From Lonicera japonica (lineage: Eukaryota; Streptophyta; Magnoliopsida; Dipsacales; Caprifoliaceae): 64,000 nt of DNA. The notes beneath the pieces were generated by a model. That model saw only the letters and a program-made list of their open reading frames with translations, had not been told where the DNA came from and did no database searches. The stretch covers positions 1,922,001 through 1,986,000 of the forward strand of contig CM038464.1 of NCBI GenBank assembly GCA_021464415.1, in the 5' to 3' direction. Each line of letters opens with the position of its first letter. Positions within the stretch are counted from its first letter, which is position 1. A program made the translations under genes and the position numbers. Positions 51,368 through 61,600 of the stretch are shown piece after piece.

Positions 51368-53550
51368 GTGATTTATTTGATTTGATTTGATTATTTATGG
51401 GTTGTTTACTCTGTTGGGTAGTGTGAGATAGTGATGAGTGAGTGAATCGTTACGTGAAGTACTAAAGTCGTTATGAGCGCGTCTCAAAAACAGAAAAACA
51501 CAATATTACAGCGGACCATAAATTTGTAAATATAGCACTTGAAAAATTACACCAGATATATAATATAAAAATTAGTTTACGTTAAATTCTTATCAAATGT
51601 TTTTTTTTTTTAATTAAAAAAGAAGGTTCATATGACTTTTTTTAAAAAAAATAAAATTCAAATGAGTGAGTGTACTTCAGTCATATAACTCATACGTATT
51701 TGACACACCCTTATTATTTATTTTTATTTTTTGTACAAGTAAATCTAACTTTAATTTAAACGTATGATAAGTTTAGTCGCTTTATCATATAAAACTAAAT
51801 TTGCTAATTTAGTTTTTTCCGTTGTGTAAGTAGGTATATTAAATTTGCCAATTTAGCATACCTATTGTAGATGTTGTTAAAGATGATAATAAGAGGTCGA
51901 GTTTGGAGAAAGTTTGGTCCAGCCAATTTAACATACTTGCTGTGGATACTCTTACGGATGGTAACAATAGATCAAGTTTGGGGTGGCCTTGATTTAACCT
52001 AAATTCAATTCGTTTTAATATTACTCCGACTCTATTTGAATTGAGTTTCATATTAGAAAACTCAAACTCAACCTCCTTATATATTAATATATTTTGACTC
52101 AAATCCATCCCATTTGAATCATGTCGAGTTAAAAGCTCACTTGAGTCATTTTGCTACCCATAAATACATATGATATATCTCACATTTTCACTTTAAAAAC
52201 AAGAGGTTTATTTTTTTGGGGTAGTTTAAACTCATACATAATTATTTAAAATGTAAATGTATACAGTGCATTATTTATTTATTTTTGGTAAAAAGCAAAA
52301 ACCAAATTTTTAGTAGAAATTCTCCAGCAAAAAATAAAATAAAATCTAATCAAGCTTTACTTTTCAATGTTATCCCATTTTATTTTCTTACCAAAAAATT
52401 GCAATACGAAGCTCCTCTAACTCTGAAAATTTGTCCGGTTTCGTTTATTTACTTAATTTCTATTTATATTTTTAAAAATTTCAAGCGGATAAACCCAATA
52501 GTTCGAGGAGGAAGGGGAACAAGAATAGAACCTAAATTTGTACATTGTACATAAATACTAACATGTTCAACTTCTTGACCTTAAGCCTAAGTCAAAATTC
52601 ACTTTGTTTTGATTTAAATTTTAAGAAGGATTTTTTAAAATTTATTTAAGTAATCAGTCAAATTAACTAAGGAGATTGAATATAAAATTTTAGTGTTAAT
52701 CTAATATAAAAAATTGCTATTCGCAAAACAATTATAACAACTTCCAAAACAAATAATGTGCATTATATGATTGCGTATAAAAGACCTCAACCTCAAACAC
52801 TTGGGAGTGAAAAACAAAGGATATGACAAGAAAGGCTGTATCAATCCTTTTTAATGAATCTTTTATTTTTTTTTTCCCCTTTTACTTTCACAAGTTTTAA
52901 ATAATTAACTTCATAAACAATGATTTTACTGTTGTAAGTTTGATGTTATTGATTATATTCAAAAAGAAAGAAATTGGAATATACCCTAAAGTCCTGAGTA
53001 GATATGGTAGCACTTCATAATAAGATGGCAAGCCATGATGTTTTGGCTCCAAAAATATATCCTCGCACCAAATTTTTATTTTTATTTGGTTCTTTGCGTA
53101 AAACTTGTGGAGTACAAAATACAAGTGGTTGTGTGTATGTATTTAGTATTGAATTGTTTTTTTCTCGATATAGTAGATAGATATGGAGTTTAAATATTAA
53201 AGAGATGCCGTTAAATTATGACCTATCACAAAGATAAACACTGTTAATATAGTAGATAGATATACATTGAATAATTGTTTTGACAGATAAAGATTTTCAG
53301 CTCTTGGAAAAAGTAATATTAAGACAAAATGAAACTTGTTTAATTAATTTGTCTTTCTAACTATATATATATATAAAAAAAAAAATTAACAGTGCAATTA
53401 GCAATCACAATAACATGCTATCGTCAATTGATACAAAATAAGAACGCCCCTTGAATTTTTTTTAGTTATCAATCGAGCCGGCAAGTCGGCAATTAACTTA
53501 ATTAAATTGCGTCAATTTACGTGCTACCGTCTTATTAGTGTTTGACTTGC

Positions 53551-53641
53551 GGTAACGGTTAGCAGCTACATTCCTTACTTTTTTGTTTTAAGAAAAAAGT
53601 CCAGATAATTTGTAACGGTTAGCAGCTATATTCTTTACTTT
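53551..53641. repeat. Local direct duplication, about 30 bp
   Basis: GTAACGGTTAGCAGCTA(C/T)ATTC then TTACTTTT occurs twice, about 60 bases apart. Nearby, GTTCATATGGGAAAGT (about 53792 and 53841) and AAGATACGTTACAAGT (about 53825 and 53869) are also repeated, so the region is full of short duplications. Confidence 0.8.
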
Positions 53642-54215
53642 TCCAATCTTTGTATAGTAATGGAGAATAGTTGTTAGTTTTTTTTAGCACACCTGCGACG
53701 GTTGAAAATCTGATAAAGTTATGTATTTATGTTTGGACATGAAATTATTCAGGGTAGTATTATACCTATTGATCGAGCTATGAACACATGAAAGTTCATA
53801 TGGGAAAGTGGCAAATTATCAAAAAAGATACGTTACAAGTTCATATGGGAAAGTTCATATGAGAAGAAAAGATACGTTACAAGTAAAACATAATGGAAGA
53901 TATTTGTTAGTTTTTTTTAGAATACACACACTTACAAAATTGACTAAATAATTTATTACTATAACAACTCACTCATACAAAATATTAAGTCCTTAATGTT
54001 TATAGAGAATCTATCAAAAGTTAAACCCTCTCCTACTCGATAATCCGACTTTGCCAAAAAAAAAAAAAAATTCACTATCACAATGACAATTTTAATTTTC
54101 ATCTCGTTAGAGTGAAGTTTACAAATTTATTGACAAACCATTTGAATATTTGTCTTTTAGCATTTGATGTGTCTAACAATAATTTAAACAAGTCAGGGAG
54201 AGTACACTCTAAGTA

Positions 54216-54396
54216 TCGCCTCTTATCTCAAATTGACTCGATCTTTAACAATTTTTGAGAAAAAAAAATATTATTATTCTTTATTTCCTAGAAAAATGAA
54301 TAAAAAAACTATTGCCTCTTATCTTAAATTGACTCTTTAACTATTTTTGAGAAAAAAAAATATTATTGTTCTTTATTTCCTAAAAAATGAATGAAA
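54216..54396. repeat. Tandem duplication, about 95-bp unit
   Basis: TATCGCCTCTTATCTCAAAT...TTTATTTCCTAGAAAAATGA at 54216-54300 is repeated with few changes at 54312-54392. Confidence 0.85.
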
Positions 54397-54587
54397 CTTT
54401 TTATTCAACCTAGATTGAATATAAAAATTGATATTAATCATTCATGATGCCCCGCTCAAAAGCATAACTCCCAAATTTAGTGCTTCTCGAAAGCATAACT
54501 TTCAAATTTAATGCTTGGACACGTCTTTTCCCCCCTAAACTCTTTCAAAAGTATAACCCAAATTTAAAGCCGAACCTCATAGATTAA

Positions 54588-55186
54588 GAGCATTTTCAAT
54601 AGTAATGTGTAAGAACATGTGTATGCCATTTAACTGCTTGGTTATGGATTGTTTGTTGCTAAAAAATGTTAACTTAATTACCCAATTCAAAAAAAATGTG
54701 TAAGAACATGTGAACTAATAAATAATTAATATTTAGTTGATAAAAAATTATTTTACACATAAATTATACACATTCTCATTTTTGCTCTAATGGTTCATAT
54801 GTATAATTTTGTGTAAAATTATGATACACCAATTATATGGAAAGACATGAAATATATAATATTCAACATTTTTTATAAATATTTTTTATTTATAATTAAA
54901 TAGTTAAAGTGAGTATTGATTTAAAGATCTTGATGAGTATAATTCAAATATGCAAGTTTTATTATAAAATATATTTTTAATTTTTAATTATACTATTTTG
55001 AAGTTTTTTGTAAAAAATTGGAGAGAAAATGATGAGATGAATGTATACAATCCACACCTATTTTACACAAAAGATGATGTAACATATTTTATACAACACC
55101 ATTAGAGCACCAAAAATTATATACAATACGTAAATTTTACACAAATCTTATGTGACATGATTTACACATGCCTATTTGAGATGCTC
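54588..55186. mobile_element. Tourist-like MITE carrying a retroposed insert
   Basis: Ends read GAGCATTTTCAATAG and, inverted, GAGCATCTCAAATAG. TAA flanks both sides (54585-54587 and 55187-55189). TTTTACACA/TGTGTAAAA words recur inside. It contains the insertion at 54622-54694. Confidence 0.85.
54622..54694 (+). mobile_element. Truncated retroposon insert flanked by an 18-bp duplication
   Basis: AATGTGTAAGAACATGTG lies on both sides (54604-54621 and 54695-54712). The insert ends in an A-run and matches 46555-46630 with few differences. A long target duplication, an A-rich 3' end and 5' truncation fit LINE-machinery retroposition. Confidence 0.78.
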
Positions 55187-55189
55187 TAA

Positions 55190-56372
55190 TTTAAGGAAAT
55201 TTGACAACACAAAATCGTGCCTATAATTAATTAAGTCACGGAAATGCATGGGCCCTTTTTTATCGTTTAGGTAGTAGGGTAAGCTAAGAATAATGTGTAG
55301 GATTGTATCATGGTTGGCAACAAAATTAATTCCGCACATTTGGGCAAAGAAAATAAATCTACAACCAATAGTTTGGTTTCTTTCACTAGGGTCCTTCACT
55401 TGGAAATTTGTATCCCCCACCATTTAGGGGCACCACCTATTGGCATGTGAGCAAATACTATAAAAAAAACAAACATCTTTAGTTTTCTTTTCCCTGTTTG
55501 ATTTATAAGTGGAGACAGCGTATGTTTAAAAAATATTTGGAAGAGTAATTAATGTCACCATCCACGCTAAAAAGGGGAAGATACCAGAGTGAAAACACTT
55601 TTTCTGTAATACCCCACCCGCCACCCCTTCTTTCTCTCTTTTCTTTTGTAGCATCTCATTGCTCAACCCTGAATATTTCATGATGAAAATAAATTCAAAA
55701 TGTGTTTAATTTTATTTACCTTTGAATATAGTATAAATAACATTTTACCCTTATTATTATACTATCTTTTATTGTTGAATGCTGAATTTTAATCCAATTC
55801 AACATTAAAATATGAGAAAACAAACGCCTATATTATATCTCTACTATTCAGCATTAAGAGAAAAAAAAATCTAAGGGTGTGTTTGATTTTGACTTTAGTA
55901 CTTAAAAATCTCCATGCAGCTTCTTGTTTGTTTTTTAAATTGTTAAGAAGATAGTGGCTATTTTACTAACTGATTAGACATTCAACGTTAAAAAGTACTA
56001 GCCACGTTGAATTTAAATCATCAGAGGCTAAAAACAAACATCATCTCAAAATTCAACATTAATTTCAGCATTTAAAGGTTAAAAAAAATGCAAGAAAAAT
56101 TACTGTGTTGAGATTTGTTTATTTTGAGTCTTGTTCTCGAAAAGAAAAGTTAAAACTCCTAATTTTAGATACTCCCAAACAAAATAAACCACTATTAATA
56201 AGCACGAAAAATAACACATCCACGTGAGAGACTCGATTCTATTCAAATTTGACCTGCCCCCCAATAGGGTGTGAGTTTATACTAAATTTTACCGGATAAG
56301 TTAAGGACAAAGGACTGTCATATCAACATTACCTAATGAAAAAATAACATATTGAAAGATTGCCCCTACAAT
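55190..56372. other. Intergenic, no gene seen
   Basis: AT-rich sequence. Segments near 55660-56200 repeat CAACATTAA/TTCAGCATT words and start GGGTGTGTTTGATTTTGA at 55875, which may mark another decayed MITE whose ends I could not define. Confidence 0.45.
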
Positions 56373-56560
56373 CAAACCTCTTGGTCCAGTGGTATAAGGT
56401 TGTCACTGGGATAACCTTGGGATTGACTTGGAACTCCCAAGGTCGATTCCCAACGTTGTCAATATAATACTTGGCTAGCGGCAGCCACCGAACACCCCGT
56501 GGGGAACCAAAACCCGAGTGTAGCCCATGAAGCGAGCCGTTTACTTATGGTCGGAATATG
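56373..56560 (+). repeat. tRNA-derived SINE
   Basis: TTGGTCCAGTGGTATAAGG (A-box) and AAGGTCGATTCCC (B-box) are about 55 bases apart, followed by a GC-rich body (TTGGCTAGCGGCAGCCACCG). It lies just downstream of the SEX4-like gene. Confidence 0.72.
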
Positions 56561-56918
56561 AAGATAAGGCAGCTATTAACATGTAATCTTGGAAGGCAAT
56601 AGTAACAATATACAGATTTTTCTAATATGATACCCTGCACTTCAGAGAACTACTCAAATGATTCAACAGTTTTTAAGAAAGATTAGATCATCATATATAT
56701 GAATCCTGAAGAACTTAGAAAAATATGACGCATATTATATATTTGTTAATTTATTTGAGTAAGTTTTATTCTTCCGGCCAGTATAATATATAGCTTGTAT
56801 AGTAATGCTTTTGTATTTTACAGAAGTTCTATTTTTGCTTAGACTGACACAATTAACTATGGCAACTATAGCAAAATATACAACTCTACCTGGAAGCAAA
56901 GCACGTTAGATTCGTACA

Positions 56919-58583
56919 TCACTCATCAGGACAAGCTTCAAGAAACTGCCTTATTATGAGTCGCTCATTCTTTGTAAGCTCGGGATCAGCAGCAGCCAAC
57001 CTCTTCCATAAAACCGCACTAATGCTATCTGGATTATCGTCCGAAACCTGATTATGCCAAAGAGAGAAAACGGAAATGAAAGTGAGACAATGAAAATGTT
57101 TTTGGTTATAGAAATAATGCAACTAAGGAGCATATGGACGTTTAATAATAACAAAACACTATTACACTAGGCACCTATTCCAATCAACAGTTCTTGCCTT
57201 CAGATTATCAAATTGATCCATTTATATTCTATTATCTATATTAAGATAAATGTTGTTTTGCAGAAGCTTAGCTTATGAAGTAATTGGATATTGAAAGTAT
57301 TCCAAACACAGCCTCGTTTATTGTTGTAAACCGGCAGGACAATTGTTATGCGAGGAAGTTGAACATTACTTGGATATAGTTGTTTGTATGACCGTCCTTG
57401 TTGGTCTCAGTAAGGAGCTCATGTTTATTGATCAGCCATTGACCATCAACAACGTACTTGTACTCATAGCATCCTTCCTGTGAAAAACCAGTCAGTAATT
57501 ACTTTTTAAGTACTTGTAGTAGTTTTTTTTTTTTTTTTTAAGAACTGCTCTGAGTATTTCAGCAGCTACAGAGATTCTTCTTTGTGGAAGTATGAATGAG
57601 TTTGGACCACTTTTTTTTTTGATAACCACGGGTATCGGGGCCCCACCCCCACTGATCCCATAAGGCCCTGGTTGCGCGACCAGGAGGCACCCCAGTGGCC
57701 TAAGAAAGGTTTCACGCGGCGGGGAATCAAACCTAAGAAGTCTGCCCTTACCACTATGGCAACCCCTTGGGTTGAGTTTGGACCACTTTAAACCCAAGGG
57801 GTATTCCAAAGGACCCAAATACATCCTTGTTAGATAAGCAACTACTGAAAATTAAAGAGATGCAGAAGATTGCACCATTTCAAGTCAGACTCCTATGTGT
57901 TAAATTTGTGCTTAAACATAACTATCTTCAGACAAAAAGAACTTCCATCAACAAGGAGAGAACTATATATTCAACGCAACAACCTGGGTTTCGTTACTCC
58001 CTCAACTGGATACGGTGCAGGGAACAAAAATTATTTCCATAATGGACTTTTTTTACTAGGAAACAGGAGTGGAAAGAAGAAATTATTTTCCAAAGGAACA
58101 AAATATTCAACCTAGACAAACCAAAGCATATCATAACTCATCAAAATCATGGAATATTGGTCGATTAAAATTTTGTTGACATGGAATTCTGAGGAAAAAA
58201 ATGTGGGAACTTTGCAATGAATTTTGTTTTGCTCTTTGCTTTAGGAGGGTGTGTTTACATTTCTTATGGACCTTTAGAATCATAAATAGTGTAACAATTA
58301 GTTCTAATTCACGCTAGCATTTTTCTTTCTGATTCCACCAGTATCCTCTAATGCGGATGGATGAACAAACCTCAAGAAAATGCTCAATTGATCTTATGGG
58401 GTTTAGTAAATACCCAGGTATGTATTAAGATTGTTTTTTTCAAGCATTACAACTATCATAGTTTTTTTCGTGATTTTCAATGGTCTGTTTTCAATTTACC
58501 AATGTATTCAGGTCAGCATTTGGAAGCAAGCTATACCTAGTAGAAAGCATGTATATACCTGATTGTGGGGAGGGAGGGAGGGA

Positions 58584-58614
<31 letters not shown>

Positions 58615-61600
58615 CCTCCGGGCATTACAAGAATCTTTATCTTCCACAAAAGCATGCACATACAAAGACGAGAGTTTATGGCGAACAGCTACTTTGGAGG
58701 TTTAACAAATTTACTAATTAAAGAAGTTATAAAGGAATATGTATCCATGCCCCATGGGTAATGTTAACATATATAATATATATTTGCTATTTGTCATTTA
58801 TATATTTGCCATTTATAAGAGTTCACTAGCAATATCTAAATCTTTAGATTGATTAGATTTTTATATTTTCCTTATTTATATCATTCTCATAACCCTATAT
58901 AAAGGGTCTCCATTGTAATAATTTTATAACAATCAATTCAATAATATTTATCTCTTTTCTATATCTTTACATGGTATCAAAGCAATAAGACCCTCCTATT
59001 TTCAGTTCTAAATTATAGTTCCGCTATCACCGGCGGGCAATACATATTGTCGCCCGCTTGACCACCTTTGGCGCTAATCCACCATTCTCTTTCACCATCG
59101 TCAAAACCACAATCACTACTCAACCAATTTACCATCATCCTCTAGCCTCACCTCATCCTCTTGCTTTGTCTCTCAACCTAAACCATCAATCAAATCCTAC
59201 GATCTCTTGGTGGCCTTGTTTCTTTTTTCTTTCCATCATCTATTTTCAAACTCAATTTAATGATATCAAACCCTAGCCGCTGTGTTTCCATCCCAGCGCA
59301 TAAACCCTAGCCGCTGTGTTTTCATCCCAGCGCATAAAACCTAGCCGCTGTGTTTCTATTTTAGCGTGTAAACCCTAGTCGTCGCCATTTTCTTCCATTA
59401 AAACCCTAGCCGCTGTGTTTCTATTCCAGCGTGTAAACCCTAACCATCGCCATTCTCTTCCATTAAAACCCTAGCCACTGTGTTTGTTCATCGGCTTCAT
59501 CTACTTTCAAGACCTTTCCAAACTCAAGTTGTATACTACCATCTTGAGTTTGAGGGGGATGTTAACATATATAATATATATTTGCTATTTGTCATTTATA
59601 TAGTTGCCATTTATAAGAGTTCACTAGCAATATCTAAATCTTTAGATTGATTAGATTTTTATATTTTCCTTATTTATATCATTCTCATAACCCTATATAA
59701 AGGGTCTCCATTGTAATAGTTTTATAACAATCAATTCAATAATATTTATCTCTTTTCTATATCTTTACAGGCAATATCCAATTTGGTCCAAATAAGTACT
59801 GTGAACCTGATCAATTCTCAACTATTTCTGCAATTTGATGTACCTAAGAGTTGAAAAACTTAATTGGTTTGGCTTTCTCAAAAAGAGAGCCAGACTTTAT
59901 TAGAAATAAGAAAAGAGAAACACTTACTGGCAATTCCCTGTGGAGAACAAACAAGCCTTTTTCCTTGTCATATTTCAAAGGTATTCTCTGAAAATCACAA
60001 AAGTAAATCCTTCATATATTAGCACCTAAAACATAAATACAACGCTACACTTTATTAGAAAGGTGTCATCAGAATACAAAAAAGAAAGAGATGCAACTAT
60101 GGAAATAGAGATAATCAAGTATATCCAAAGATGACCAGACATTTAACTTGTTAACAGAACACCACATTCATATTCCACATCAATGATCAGCAGTATACAA
60201 TTTGTTAATTCACTGAAATCTAATCTCTGATCCAAAATATAGTGATAACATTTTAAAATATGTCGGTCCAAACCCCAAGAGGTAGCTACTCCAACACTGT
60301 CATTTGTCTTTTCCAAACTACGGAGCAAATACTTCCATGAGAAACAGACCTGCTAAGCAGAAGTTGAAGTACAACCTAAGGCTCATACAAAAAAGGGTCT
60401 GTGATCTAGATTCTAGGCAACTGATTTTTAATTGAGGAACACGTCATATATATAGAGAAAAAAGACTAGAACCTAAACTTTGCCCCTCCAGTTTCACATA
60501 TATTCAAGTTGAGCAGCCTTCCAATTTCAAGATTTCTTTTATTTGTTTTTTTCTTTCCCAGAGCTAACTGTTCATATTTTTTTTCTCAATTGTTTCCTAA
60601 AAAAACAGTAAATTTTGAAAAAAAAAAATTAAAATCACATACAAATATATATGTCAGCTAAAGGACTTGTCAAACCACATTATTGGGGAGATCATGATAC
60701 TAGTTTAATACATAATCTATCCATTACAAATACTGCGTACTGTTTTGGAGAGTAGAATGACTTGCACAAATAGGCTAGAAGTCAATTTGGTTTACATGTT
60801 CAATATTTGACAAGTATAGGTCCATTTGATAACATGGAAAAAGAAAATAAAAATAGTTGATTTTTGTGAGAAGCTAGAAAATAAGTTAAGATGTGGTGAG
60901 ATGTCTTCTTACTTTGTCGCTTTTTCAATAGAAAATTTTTCTTTGGTGGTTGAGGAAGAATAATTTTCCACAAAAAAAAATGAAGGATGGCGAACATCTA
61001 CTCATAAAAATGAGCTTGAGATGGGGAGCATCTCATCACAAGCCTCAACTTATTTTCCAACTTCTTTCACAAATCAAGTGTTTTTCTTATCATTTTCCAT
61101 GTTGTTATCAAACGGAGCCTACTAGTAGTGTGTGCAATGGATTAGAATGTAAAAGGCAATTCCAAAAACTCAAACTTGAATATTACCTGACCCCATCCAA
61201 TATCAAGTCCCGAGATTTCCACTGTGGAAGATTTGTCACCATTCCATGTCAAAGTGACAGGCTTCTTTTTCAGGCCTGAAAGCTTAATGAGGAAGATAGT
61301 TGATTCAAGAGTAATGAATGAGTTGCTAAAACTTTACTAAATTTGACGAGTCAAAATCTTGACAATAACTTCAGAAGTATTTACTAAAACCACATCAAGA
61401 AGAATACAAAAGTACCTAACTGAGTTTGAAAAGAAAGTTGAAGCTGGGAGGCAACAGAACACACTTAAAAAGAGATAAGTGACTGAAGCCATCTGTTCTT
61501 AAGATTCTAAAGGTATGTCATGTTCCAGCACAAAAGATGTTTCAGATTTCTATCTTCCTTAAAACTTAAAATGCCCCAAGTAAAATTCTCAAGAAAGAGA

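Larger units (their letters stand above)
51480..54587. other. Intergenic, no gene seen
   Basis: AT-rich spacer upstream of the glycosyltransferase gene. It holds local direct duplications (53551-53641 and 54216-54396) and A/T runs. No exon was recognised. Confidence 0.5.

Noticed and set aside
56750..57824. Frame at 57492-57824 as an extra SEX4 exon
   Set aside because: It is the SINE at 57614-57773 plus flanking intron. SEX4 splices cleanly around it.
59058..59276. 72-residue frame in the TRIM as a gene
   Set aside because: No homology is recognised, and TRIM interiors are normally non-coding.
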